From positions 19,036,001 through 19,096,000 of the forward strand of contig CM060731.1 of assembly GCA_030704615.1 (NCBI GenBank): DNA of 60,000 nt, read 5' to 3'. Every line of letters starts with the position of its first letter. Positions within the stretch are counted from its first letter, which is position 1. The notes under the pieces are model-generated. The model saw only the letters and a list, made by a program, of their open reading frames with translations, was not told where the DNA came from and made no database searches. Of this stretch, positions 23,380-33,939 are shown piece after piece. This DNA comes from Takakia lepidozioides (lineage: Eukaryota; Streptophyta; Takakiopsida; Takakiales; Takakiaceae). A program made the position numbers and the translations under genes.

Positions 23380-23960
23380 CGAATTTCCAGATCAGGGCTC
23401 CGAAAATGGCTAACTCCCTAGGGTGGCTGGCCCTGAACTGGAAATTCGGTGCCATTTTTCCAGGTCAAGGCCATATGGGACTTAGCCATTTTCAGGCCGG
23501 ACCTGGGAAAATGGTGCCGAATTTCCAGTCAGGGCTCCGAAAATGGCTAAGTCCCTAGGGTGGCTGGCCCTGAACTGGAAATTCGGCGCCATTTTTCCAG
23601 TTCTGGGCCCTATTGCCGTTCTGGGACTTGGCCATTTTCGGCCCGGACCTGGGAAAATGGCGCTGAATTTCCAGTCAGTTCTCCGAAAATGGCTAAGTCC
23701 CTAGGGTGGCTGACCCTGAACTGGAAATTCGGCGCCATTTTTCCAGTTCTAGGCCCTATTGCCGTTCTGGGACTTAGCCATCTTCGGGCCAAACCGGGAA
23801 AAATGGCACCGAATTTCCAGTTCAGGGCTCCCAAGATGGCTAAGTCCCTAGGGTGCCAGTCACCGAAAACCGAAATTCAGCGCCATTTTTCCATTTCTAG
23901 GCCCACTCAGATCCGCCCCAACCTGGGAAAATGGTGCCGAATTTGCAGTTTAGGGACCTC
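23380..23960. repeat. GGCGCC near-palindromes within an intron of gene 2
   Basis: Repeats of ctggaaattcggcgccattt followed by ttccag, alternating with the reversed form and with GGCTAAGTCCCTAGGGTGGC, at roughly 60-90 bp spacing. They fill the space between the exon ending near 23370 and the one starting at 23982. Confidence 0.8.
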
Positions 23961-24692
23961 ATTGTGTTTTTCATGAATGCAGGTACTGCAAGTTCTCCCT
24001 TTTGGAGAAAGGTCATCTGTCTTTCAAGCCACCATTCTTCCTGGCATGGAGGAACCCTGGGGCTGACTCCATGTACACTGACGATATTGTGAAGGAGTGG
24101 CATCTGGAACATTTGCGTGATTGCCCTTAAAGCGCTTGCGAACTCCAGGAAAGCGGCAGAGCTTGCTCAGGCAGGAATTCAGGAGAAATTGAATGAGAAG
24201 AGTAAAGGCCAAAGGAAAAGGACAAGGAAACAGGTGAGTGCAGTAACACCCAAAAAACAGAAAACCATCGGGGCATCGGAGCAGGCGCAGGAGGGGACCC
24301 AAGAGAGTGACTCGGATGACGACTTTGTTCAAGGTCCTGCGACTGCTATTGCTGCTACCCAGTCACCGGTCGTCCGGGTTCCCAAGTCAGTTCGGAGTGG
24401 GACTGGCTCTGCCAAGAAGTTGGCATTTGAGGGCGAGCCTACACGGCGGTATTCGGCGGTGACGTTTACGCACAGGCCAAAGCTAGAACCTCCAACCATC
24501 ATCCAATGCGTCAATGAGAGCTTCCTTGACGCTCTCGCTGCCAGGGCGAAGAAGGTGGCACACAACAAGTCTCTGGCGGAGCAGAAGGGGAAAGCCAAGA
24601 AGAGGGCTGCCGGTACAGAGCCTAAAGACACCCTGGTTTTGAAGCCATGATGGAATTCTTCACGGCTGTGAGCACGGATTGCAAGAGCACTC

Positions 24693-24716
24693 GGGGGGGG
24701 GGGGGGGGGGGGGGGG
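24693..24716 (+). repeat. 24-base G homopolymer inside coding sequence
   Basis: Would encode polyglycine in gene 2. The frame before and after does not match, so the run length is either mutated or mis-sequenced. Confidence 0.8.
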
Positions 24717-26301
24717 TTGAGGTGGAGAGAGCTTGCGACATGATTATCCTCGACATTCTAGATGGGGAGCTGCTGGAGGGCCTGGATGGTGTGCCCACCT
24801 GGAACAGGTTTACTGAGGACTACTGGAAAGCCGGGTTTGGGCTGGCGGGGATGCTTCTGGATGACGGTGGATGTGTGGTTGTCCTTGCCACAAGAGGGAA
24901 GACCACAGAGAATGCGGTGGCAAGGTGGACACCGAAAAGTATCACCCCGGTCCTCCTCAGAAAATGGTTCTGCATCAATACACAGGGGTTGCGAACAGAG
25001 GGCCAAAGTGTAAGTTATCAATCTATTGCATTCACCTCATATTGTGGTGTATCTAAACAAGATCCCGGAGTTGATCCAGCTCTTTTGTTGGATGTGCAGA
25101 CATTGGTGTTTGAGGCATATTGCTTGTGAAGAGAGGGTCTACGTTCAAATTCCGCAACGACGGTCGTCTTGTTGATGCCGCTGTGGACCCTGTTACCTAC
25201 GATGTCCTCTACAACTATGTGCCCCACTCCAGTATGCCGAAGGACACAAAGGCAGGCAAACTGTGGCGGTACAGCCGGACCCGGAGCCCTGCTTTCATCC
25301 AAACCCTCATGGAGACATGCTCGGATGTCCAAGGGCGGATTCTGGACCTCACATGCAGCACGGGTAAGCCTCCACGTGCTCAGTTTCTCCCCTGGCCCGA
25401 TTGCAATTGCATGCCGCAAGCTATTAACCGCCCGCTTTGTTCCTCAGGTGCTTCAATGTGGGCAGGGACGTTGTCCGACAGGCATGTGTTCACCTTCGAG
25501 CCAGATACTGCCCTCCACAACTCGGAACTTGCAGCGGCTGAACGTCTGCCGAAAGAGGAAGAGGCATCCTCGGAGGATGAGGAAAAATCCGAGAAGGAGC
25601 AAGGGGAGGAACAAGTTGGGATCGAGGCCGAGGAGCCCCCGGTGTACGAGTGAGTGGTCGCATTGTAAGTTGTCTCCAAATTTTGTGAGGCACCTCCCTT
25701 TGCTCTCTTATTTCATTGAAAACCCTTTCTGCTTCTGCTGGTATTGACATTCTTGAAGTGGATTTGTTCTTACTGTAGGATGCCAAGTACGGCAGGAAGA
25801 ACATCTACACCGGAGTTCATGGGCAGGAGGAATGTGCCTTTTTTTGCCAGGGGGGATTTCATGCCTAGTCCAGAAAGGGACTACATCCTTCCTACTTATG
25901 CTGCCCGGCTTGCTTCGGTGTCCATTAGGAGGTGTCCCGAACCTAGTCGTGTACATCAGATTTTAGACGAGGCAAGCCTCAAGAAAATGAAGATGAGGGA
26001 GGAGGCAGCAGCTATTAGAGCCCGTCGGGCTCGTAGATTTGTGTTGGATTCTGCTGAGGAAAGTGGGGGAGAAGATGCAGAAGATTCCCAGGAGGTGAGG
26101 TGGACAGTCCCCCAAGGAGAGGACGGCATTTTTGAGAGGCATACTGCAACCGATGCATCACAGAGCTCGGAGGATGGGGGGGATGAGGGGGATGAGGAAG
26201 AAGGAGGGCCAAGTTCCTCGGAAGGTGTAGGAGAGTAGTTCCCATTCATGCTATGACAATTAGGACACACTTGTATAGACGTGGCTTGCCACCAAATTTG
26301 C

Positions 26302-26307
26302 AATAAA
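26302..26307 (+). terminator. AATAAA polyadenylation signal of gene 2
   Basis: Lies 64 bp after the gene 2 stop and 120 bp before the element's right end. Confidence 0.5.
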
Positions 26308-26443
26308 ATGTTGCATTTCATTGCTATGACGAGTCCACATGACCCTATTTCCGTGCCTCCTAACCCTATTTCCGTGGACACAATTCGGCCCGCTCATGTT
26401 TTTTTTTTTTTCGCTCATGCTCATGCCGCTCATGAAATAGCAG

Positions 26444-26453
26444 CCCCCCGCCA
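26444..26453. repeat. Right target-site duplication, CCCCCCGCCA
   Basis: Exact copy of 14871-14880. Immediately after it, LINE-like coding text resumes (RQNHAVWHIHKLTL). Confidence 0.7.
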
Positions 26454-27010
26454 GAATCACGCAGTTTGGCACATCCATAAACTAACACTATTTTAACTAA
26501 TTCTGGACTTTTGTTTGGTCCAGAAATAATATAAGATATATGAATAAATATAATCTATAATAGAAATAAAGAGATATATCTATAATTATTTGGCTATTTG
26601 TGCACTATATAACAACGAATTATATAATCATCCACACATTCTACGCAAAAATACAAGTATGTATTGTGGTCTTAGAGGAACATCCACTGCCAAGTTGACG
26701 TTCATTAAAAGGAATGGGAAGATGCAATGAATCAAACAATGATGAGAGCTCCGATATCCAAAATGACATACACAAACAAACATGGAACAATGGCAGAACC
26801 AAATATGAAACAATCATGGCATGTGATGAAGAGGACAACATGGAAAAATGAGTCTGCCGGGACCTGATTGATGATATCAAACATTCATATTTTATTTGAG
26901 ATTGTATCATTGGTGATGGACGAACAGAAAAAATTAACGTCAACTGTACATCCGTTCATGGACTTAATGCCATACAAGCCATAGATTCTGAAGCCATAGA
27001 ACGGCTTACA
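26454..27010. other. LINE remnant then AT-rich DNA
   Basis: About 40 bp of LINE coding sequence follow the target duplication. The rest is AT-rich without a convincing gene; a short inverted repeat TTCTGGAC..GTCCAGAA lies at about 26501-26525. Confidence 0.4.
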
Positions 27011-27013
27011 CTA

Positions 27014-27343
27014 ACTCATTAATAATACTGAGCCTCCTCCCAAACGGCTCGCAGTCAAGGCATGTGTCCGAAGACGCCTCCGGTTACCACAACCACTTAC
27101 AACGGTCTCCGCACCACAGGAAACGGAGATACTTTCAGGAAGGTGAAACCGGCTGATACTGTCATCTGAAATGTTACTGCCAACTCTACTTGATGCCCTT
27201 GAAGCCTCCCGGCACGCCCGCCATTCTTCCCAATCACGCAGCTTTTCTTCCTCTTTTAGAATTCGTTCCTTGAATGTAACTGGGGACACGCGGTTGAAAT
27301 GACAAATGTTAGGCCCAAAGTGGAAGTTTTGCATAATGAGCAT
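27014..27343 (-). CDS. Unrecognised charged ORF, 110 aa
   Basis: Minus-strand frame with FKERILKEEEKLRDWEEW, then a Ser/Arg-rich end. I do not recognise it. It follows the 27437-27740 ORF on the same strand with a plausible CCCCAG acceptor near 27281, so both may be exons of one captured gene fragment. Confidence 0.25.
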
Positions 27344-27436
27344 TTATTGAGGTTAGAGTGGAAATGCAAATGCAAAAGAATTGGAAAATCAAATTCTGAA
27401 CAAACAACAGAATAGTGGGATCCACGTGCCTACCAA

Positions 27437-27740
27437 TTAATCAGGCTCCTTTTGTTGTGGGATCCAAACACGAGGATCAAGATATCTTCCATACCAGGCC
27501 CAGCAGGCATGGTCTCGACCAATAGGCTTATGAGAACACTTTGCCCGGTTCTCGCTAATGTAATGAACAACTGTTGAAGCTCCAGCCATCTCCGATATAT
27601 ATGGCCACACTGCCTTTGTCATATCATCCCGATCACGCAAGCCGTTTGGTGATGGCTTGAATGAAAAAGAGAAGAATCCAGTATTTTGTGGGTTTCGCAG
27701 GCCCTTTGATGGCTCATCATCTACAAGAAGTATTTTCCCC
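27437..27740 (-). CDS. Unrecognised ORF joined to transposase copy 2
   Basis: Minus-strand frame reading GFFSFSFKPSPNGLRDRDD, AVWPYISEMAGASTVVHYI, HACWAWYGRYLDPRVWIPQ, then a stop. The aromatic-rich text looks like real protein but I cannot assign it. It replaces the C-terminal part that transposase copy 1 has, including the SWIM finger. So copy 2 is truncated and fused to foreign sequence here. Confidence 0.3.
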
Positions 27741-29345
27741 TGCGTAGAAAACGGGGTAACGGCGTTGACCTTATTGTTTCCCGCAATACAACAGTCCATT
27801 TTTTGGGATCGGTCGAACGATGCGCCGCCCTCATCAGCATCTCCTGCCTGTCTGGTCCGATACCCCATTGCTTTCCTCCTAGAAACTGGTAGTAACCAGA
27901 TTGTTGCATGATGGCCCTCACAATATCTTCTGTTGTTGTTGTCAACATGTCAACGAGATGTGCCGCAGAGGAAGCACGCCAGGAAAAATTCACCGATTCA
28001 GCCACGTTCGTCGTTGGCATATCCGTGTCATCCTCCAAGCTCATGTCCTGTTGAAGGAAATTAGAAATGTCACTCATTGTGGAGAATGTCTAAGCACAAA
28101 ACAGAACAATTGTCAAGTACAGAAATGTGTTACCTGTCTTATGTAGTCTCCAAACTGTCGGAATCTATAGTGTCACCACGCAAGCCACGTTTGCAGTTCT
28201 GGCTGATCTTTCACATCCACTGCCCTTGCAGACACCCACCAGGTGCGTATGGTTGCAAACTCGGTCTCCGCCTCGTCGATGGAATTCGCATTTTTCCACG
28301 CAAGGCACATACTGATATGATCCTACCGGTGGCGTGACGCCACGAACCTTTTCGTGTTTTGCGTCAAACTCTGCATGAAGTGAAACCCGCAAGATCTCTC
28401 CTTACCTTCCATTGGAGTCTTTGGGTCGTCCCCATATACCCTTATCACTGCAGCCCAGTTCGCCTGAGCATTGTCAGCCATGAAGCCCCTAAAATCAGGA
28501 GGGGGCAACTTCGCTCTCGCCATTTGCTCATTAATTCCACGCCACATATGCAACTCCAAATCTGTGTCTTCTCCTTTCATTTCGCAAATAGCAATGGTCA
28601 TCAACTTTCTGCAATGTGGGTCGTATACATGTGCCCCCATTGTCATCCAATCGTGGTTGGTAATTCGCCTGATGTGGTCAAACATGACCCAGCAATTTGA
28701 GAGGTCTCCACTGGTCATCCGCTTCACCAAATCGACACCGCTCCCCGGTCCGCACGTTGACATCTTAAATATGAAGCACCTGTCCGTCTCTGAGCCGTGA
28801 CCAGGAAAGAAGCTGCCGTGGATGAAGTCATAGCCGCATGTGCGCTTCACTTCCAAGATGGAGTGCATGTCTGATCCTCTTCCGATTCGTTTCTTGCAGC
28901 CGACAATGTGGTTCCTGACATTGGGGCTACACACATGGGAGACAGCTTCCAACAGCTCTTTCATATCCCCCTCGCCCAGCTTCTCTCTTGTGCTTCCGTC
29001 CTCCGACATTATTCTGCCTGTTGCAATTCTATGTGCAGATGCGAGCTGTATCTGCTTTGGTTTTGCTACCGGCCTCAACCTCACCTCCTCCTTGATAATA
29101 TCGTGGGCTTGTTCAAAAGCGACTCTGCAATTGCCTCTGGCGACGGGGTGGTCATGCTTTCCGATGTGAATGCATGCTCTGGTGCACGCTGGGCCGACGG
29201 TCCCGACGTAGTACTGCTTGGCGTTGCACACTGCCATGCACGTAGGGGCTGCGTTGCAATGGGCACACTTGAAGTCCCCGCAAGAACTCTACCTTGAGGC
29301 CAAAATGGGGTCGACGAATTGCCAATCCAGTCTGTCTCATTCCGG
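27725..29345 (-). pseudogene. Mutator-like transposase, copy 2 (no N-terminus, no SWIM end)
   Basis: Closely parallels copy 1 from TRNETDWIGN (29345) through CAHCNAAPTC, CSPNVRNHIVGCKKRIGRGS, MFDHIRRITNHDWM, MLMTIAICEMKGED, FRGFMADNAQANWAAV and CGFHFMQSL. The long open part is 29237-28323. A TAG at 28325-28323 interrupts the frame where CAG would fit. An 86-bp intron (28133-28048) precedes DMPTTNVAESVNFSWRAS, as in copy 1. The gene breaks off at about 27725 without the SWIM finger. Its 5' end stops abruptly at 29345, where gypsy sequence on the opposite strand begins. Better preserved than copy 1 in the catalytic region. Confidence 0.8.
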
Positions 29346-29432
29346 GTGCCTTTGCTCGTGTAGTGGTAAGGTGCTGGCCAAGGGCAAGCTCAACATGGCC
29401 AAAGACGCGTAGGTCAGGGTGGTTACCAAGGC

Positions 29433-30257
29433 ATGGCCAACCGGCTTCAGCAACTAGAGCAGAGGCTCGCTGCCATGGCCACAGCTCAGGTGGTATCGGC
29501 TCCAAGGCCGGATGGTCCACCTCCTGCTCTTGAGGGAGGAGACATGGGAGGCATGGGATTCATGTGCGAGGCAGCACTACCACTAGTGAGGGGTGCCACT
29601 ACCACTACCACTGTGGGTGGGGCACCACTACCACTACCACTAGTGCAAGTGGAGTCAGCTGCGGCAGTGACTTGAGGAGCAACACGAGTTCCTGAGCCAC
29701 GGGGTGCGGAGGTGGAGTTGGATCCACAGCGTGGGCAGGCAAGCCGTCAGGCCAGGCTTCCTCAATCATTCACATTGGCGGAGACAGTGTCGACGCCGTC
29801 CATGGCACCTAGTTCTCGCCCGACTATTACCGAGGCGGAGGTTATTATGCCATTTGGGAGAGCTACACGGGCAGCACCACTACCTGGTGATGCCAAGGCT
29901 ACGGCAGCTAGTGTGCTGCTGGGGGCGGCCACATCTGTGTGCCAGGCTCCATTGTTCTCGGCTACCATGATTGCGACGCCGGGGGTAAGACCAGCTGAGG
30001 TGTTCAGGCTGGTAGCTACACTCTGTGAGAGTGGGGAGGTTACTTCATCTTCTGCGGAGATAGTGGGAGGTGTAGTGCCGGAGGGATCCTTGGATTTGAG
30101 GGTCAAGACTGCCACGACGGCAGCTGCTAGGTTGATGGAGCTGCCAGCTAGGCCAACCATTGAGCGCGCCATGGTAACATCTGGAGTGGTCATGTTAGAC
30201 AACCAGGATGACATTTTATGTTTGAGTGGACCGGCAGGCAAGAGGTACCGGCCACTG
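29433..30257 (+). pseudogene. Gypsy gag C-terminal/pre-protease region
   Basis: In one frame with the downstream protease, it opens with a coiled-coil start (MANRLQQLEQRLAAMA). A low-complexity (CCACTA)n segment encoding Thr/Pro/Leu follows at 29577-29650, then Ala-rich text. Two TGA stops (29673 and 30258) are the only breaks, and both are in frame. Changing either T to C gives CGA (Arg). Without them the frame would run unbroken from 29433 to 32177. Confidence 0.55.
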
Positions 30258-30260
30258 TGA

Positions 30261-30570
30261 GTCTTGTTGGACTCGGGAGCTCAGCCATTGATGCTGGGCA
30301 GAGCTGCTATTGTAGGCTTGGGCCTCACGGAGGCGGATATGGAGCCGTGCCCTTTCCAGATACAGACATCTCTGGGAGGATCAAAGCAGGCTCGGGGCAT
30401 GACACGGCATGAGTTGGCTATCAGACTACAGCCGGATCATCCTACAGATAGCTCAGTGATGAGAGCCAAGGCCATTGTGACAGACGCGGTCTCGTACGAT
30501 GTCCTTGTTGGTGCGGCAGTGTTGTATCTCATGGGCTTCACCCTGGATTTTTGGGAGGAGTCAGCTTCCT
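30261..30570 (+). pseudogene. Gypsy aspartic protease
   Basis: VLLDSGAQPLMLG carries the DSG active-site triad (30270-30278). It is followed by ELAIRLQPDHP, VTDAVSYDVLVGAAVLYLMGF and DFWEE, the second half of a retropepsin-like fold. It cleaves the gag-pol polyprotein. The TGA just before it (30258) separates it from gag. Confidence 0.75.
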
Positions 30571-30574
30571 ATAG

Positions 30575-32177
30575 GCCTGGATGGCAGTCACGGGAGGGCC
30601 GGCGTATGCAACTCCCTGTGACGTTCATAGGAGGAGTTGCAGTTGCCCAGCGAGGCAAGATGCCGACACAGGCAGCATTCACAACTGCAGTGACTTGGCC
30701 TGGAGAGTTGTTGGATGGCAACACTCATTCAAAAGATGTGTCACCTCTGGGAGAGCAGGATGACATGCATGGTATGGCGGAGTTGCCTACCATGGTTGCT
30801 CACACTCCATTGTGGGGCTCGAGCAAGGATTTGCAGCGGGTTGCTGATTGTCGTGTGCAACAAGCCTGGGTAGAGGCTTTTGTACCGTCAGGAGAGGAGG
30901 ACAGTGCGGGGATTGCACTAGGACCACCTCAGTTATCACCATTGGACACCACACCGATCGTGTGGCAGTGTCCGGATGAAGGCATTTGCCTTCTGGACTT
31001 GTTTGGCGGGATCAGCACCGGATTGGCTGCTGTTCTACAGGCAAGTGTACGAGTACGGCGTTACTTGTATGTGGAGAGGGATGAGACCGCACGACGCATC
31101 TCACTCCGTCATGTTGCTCAGTTGGTGCAGCAGTACCCTGAGTTGTTGCCGGTGTCTGTAGTTTGTGGATATCAGCAGGCCTTGCCAGCAGACATTTCGT
31201 TGCTGGGGGCGCAAGATTTGGAGCGGGTTGGCTCCATTGATCTAGTAGTGGCAGGTTGGCCCTACCAAAGGCATTCATTGCGAGACTCGAGGTTGGGTCT
31301 GTTTTGGGAGATGGTGCGGGTTTTGCGCCACTTACAGCTTCATCAAGCTGTATCTCCAACATACATCTTGGAGAATGTGCCACTGATGGGCAATTCTTGG
31401 GCCAGGGTGATGGCCAGTGTGCATCAAGTCTGGTCGTGGCTTGGGTCAGCAGTGTTGCTGGATGCAGCTGCAGTGGGGTCATGGGCTCATCATCCACGGC
31501 TATGGTGGACTAACTTGATGTCACCCGCACTGCTCAAGCGTGCATTTGATGGGATGCAGCGGCCAGCACACCTCACAGTTGATAGCATCTTGGACACGGG
31601 GAGGCAGTCTCAGGGTGTGAGACACGATGACCGTCCGCCTTTGGCAGTGGTCAACAAGGTGGGTCGACCACGAGCAGCACTACCTACACTGCTCAGCTTC
31701 CCACGATCGCTTGTTTTCCGGGATAGTGGACCTGGCCTCCTGTGGGATGCTCAGTTGCAGCAGTTAGTGGAGCCTAATGCCGACGAGCGAGAGCGGGCTA
31801 TGGGTTTTTCCACTGGGACCACGGCGGTGCCTTCTCTTTCTGAGGCATCACGTCGTCAGGTGTTGGGGCAAGCAATGGATCTAAATTACTTGACCTGGAT
31901 TATCAGCTTGGCTATGGCTGAGCAAAAAAGAGTGCGGAGTGCACTTCCCTTGACGGTCTCTCTGCCTACCGAGATGGTACAGACAGTGAGTGGGGGCGAG
32001 CCGGTGAGGACCACGGGGTGTAGACATCCATGGCACACGTGGGAGGTGCTCGAGGTTCAGAAGGAGTTGGCAGCCAAGGCGGCTGTGATGGATAAGGTTG
32101 GGGATTCTTCTCGGGTTGAGGAGGTCCTCAAGGATGAGATGATGGGGCAGGATGAGGCCTTATCATTGACTGAGTAG
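30575..32177 (+). pseudogene. Retrotransposon-borne DNMT3-like cytosine-5 methyltransferase
   Basis: In frame with the protease (counting residues from 30264). Motif I is LLDLFGGISTGL at 243-254, the SAM-binding loop in the DNMT3/DRM style (GIxTG). Motif IV is DLVVAGWPYQRHS at about 327-339; the catalytic Cys of the PCQ triad is Tyr334, codon TAC at 31263, one G-to-A change from TGC. Motif VI is ENV at 370-372 (31371). RLWWTN stands at the motif VIII position, and motifs IX-X follow as ERERAMGFSTG and RRQVLGQAMDLNYLTWI. The enzyme type transfers methyl to cytosine C5 in DNA. Retrotransposon-encoded cytosine methyltransferases are known from some algae and dinoflagellates. This copy should be catalytically dead through Tyr334, although the rest of the domain is open for about 530 codons. 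Confidence 0.8.
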
Positions 32178-32379
32178 GCAGGGAGTAATGCTCATGAGGT
32201 TGCGGCATAGCAACCACGGGACGCGTCTCCTACTTCTAAGTCTGCTGGACTTAAGGTTGCAGTTACGAAGGGCAATTGGGAGCCTGACATTGGACCCATT
32301 GTCACTAGAGGAGACAGACGACGTATATGGTGGTTCCTGAGGCTTATAGGAATTGCTTTGCCTCTCGTGCTACAGTGGA

Positions 32380-32470
32380 GGAGCATGAGAGACATGTTCA
32401 GGTTGTGCATCGACCGGGTTTGGTCAATAGGGATGCGGATGGATTGAGTCGCAATCCATGCACGAGCCAG
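32380..32470 (+). pseudogene. RNase H C-terminal stub
   Basis: HVQVVHRPGLVNRDADGLSR is the characteristic end of gypsy RNase H. No reverse transcriptase precedes it, so about 1.5 kb of pol has been deleted between the methyltransferase and this point. Confidence 0.7.
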
Positions 32471-32526
32471 CAGGATGACACTGGAGCTCGGTGGCATGGT
32501 GAGACGGACGAGGAGATGGTGCCAGG

Positions 32527-33890
32527 ATGGCATGCATCTGTCTTTTTGTGTATCTTGGCATCAAGAGGTCAGGTTGGACCTACAACAGGATGATTGTAGA
32601 CGGAGTGTCTGAGGACCCTAAGGCTAGTGATGAGCCAGGTGGTGCCAGAGATATACATGAGGATTCCGTTGTGTTGGACTACCTCCGCACTGGAGACACG
32701 ACAGCTAGTGTGACTGCCAAGGAGAGGGATCGGATCCTGCAACAAGCCAAGAGGTTCAAGTGGGAGGGGATACACTTGCTTTGAGTGTGGGAGGATGGTC
32801 GGGTGAGGATTGTGCCTCACCCAACATAGCGTGCACGGTTAGTGCGGCATGCCCATGAGGAGTTGGGGCATTTTGGAGTGCGACGCACTCATAGTTTACT
32901 ACAGGGGCAGTATTGGTGGCGTGGTATGCACACAGAGGTGCAACAGTTCGTGGCTAGGTGCATGGTGTGTGACAGGGTGCATGCTTCATTCAACGTCCCT
33001 ACACCACAGTTGCATCCATTACCCATCATGGGATTGGGCTACAGGTGGAGTCTTGACTTCGCAGGGCCGTTGCCATTGACGATGCGCCACCACAGATATG
33101 TGTTGGTGATGGTGGAGCACTTCTCCAAGTGGATTGAGTTGGTTCCATTGCCTGACAAGGCTAGTGAGGGGGCTGCGTATGCATTCTTGGATCATGTGCT
33201 TAGCCAATTTGGTGCTCCAGCTGAGGTACTCACGGACCAAGGGAGAGAGTTCTTGGGGGAGTTTCAGGCTTTGTGTGATAAAGCCTTGATAGACCACCGT
33301 ACCACTTCTCGGGATCATCCTGAGGCCGATGGCTTGGCAGAGAGAGTGGTGCAGACGGTGAAGAGGGGTTTGCGCAAGTATGGCTTGCAAAAGGGACACC
33401 TAGGAGATTGGGATCTTCAGGTACCTTGGTTAGCCATGGGCTACAGGTTCAGCAAGCAAGCATCACTTGCCTCCTTCTCACCATATTTCCTTCTCTTTGG
33501 CCGAGAGCCGGATTTACCTACATCTATTCGCAGGGAGGCTGCAGTAGTCCTCAACCTTGATGATCCGGATGTGTGGACACAAGCATGTGCCTAGCGGACA
33601 GAGTTGTTCAAGAGAGTCATGCCTATGGCTTTTGAGAATCTTGCTATTGCCCAACACCGAGACACATTGAGGTATGCCACTATACATGGAGGGGGATATC
33701 GGCCAGGTGTTCGGCGTTTCCACCCTGGGGACTATGTGTATCTGCAACAGTCAGCGCCTACGACCTTGGATGTCATAGCAGGACGTGTGATTTTGAGAAT
33801 CAGGGAGGTGTTGCCTTCAGGGGTGTTGATTCTGGAGTGTCGAGATGGCATGGCATGGAAGGACCATGTGCGTAATTGTGCGCATGTTAC
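32527..33890 (+). pseudogene. Gypsy integrase
   Basis: The HHCC zinc domain reads HEELGH..CMVC (about 32845-32990). The DDE core has SLDFAG, LTDQGREF and ADGLAERVV. The C-terminal barrel reads FHPGDYVYLQ and VILRIREVLPSGVLILE. The frame is interrupted by TGA at 32782, TAG at 32827 and TAG at 33592. All three would be restored by T-to-C (CGA, CAG, CAG). A frameshift near 33890 leads into the PHD finger. Integrase inserts the element's cDNA into the chromosome. Confidence 0.85.
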
Positions 33891-33939
33891 CTTCCACATG
33901 TGGATGGGAGGATAGATCCCAACCTTGCAGTGGTACCTG

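Larger units (their letters stand above)
22539..26238 (+). pseudogene. Methyltransferase-like second gene of the Mutator-like element, C-terminal part
   Basis: Exons read QQDLAHARRFYMESEE (22.54 kb), LEWFPKYKGHVELPQ, LRDYVTRYFLLYKTDLFF, a basic linker (24.1-24.65 kb) and then a beta-class amino-methyltransferase layout. That is a motif-IV-like strand (CDMIILDILDG near 24735, with DILD where active enzymes have DPPY or similar), MLLDDGGCVVVLA, SPAFIQTLM near 25290, and the SAM-binding motif I GRILDLTCSTG spliced to ASMWAG, then VFTFEPD. The acidic C-terminus ends at 26238. Two introns are well supported: 25364-25447 and 25650-25778, both GT..AG and frame-preserving. A 24-base G run at 24693 and a TGA near 25106 break the frame. 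Enzymes of this fold methylate adenine N6 or cytosine N4. Altered motif IV suggests a changed or lost activity. N-terminal exons lie at 44.7-45.7 kb. Confidence 0.6.
14881..26443. mobile_element. Two-gene Mutator-like element, 11.6 kb
   Basis: The element is bounded by 10-bp direct repeats and begins TAATGAGGTTAGCTATTTC. It contains an inverted 14-bp core GCTATTTCATGAGC (14892-14905) / GCTCATGAAATAGC (26428-26441), followed on each side by CATGAGCGG/CATGAGC subrepeats. Inside are a transposase gene on the minus strand (19284-15670) and a methyltransferase-like gene on the plus strand (about 21678-26238), so transcription diverges from the centre. Palindrome arrays occupy the centre (19.5-21.46 kb), the 3' flank of the transposase (15.1-15.5 kb) and an intron of the second gene (23.4-23.96 kb). 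The classic MuDR element is also two-gene, but its genes converge. The second gene lacks its N-terminal exons here and the transposase has stops, so this copy is non-autonomous. Confidence 0.7.
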
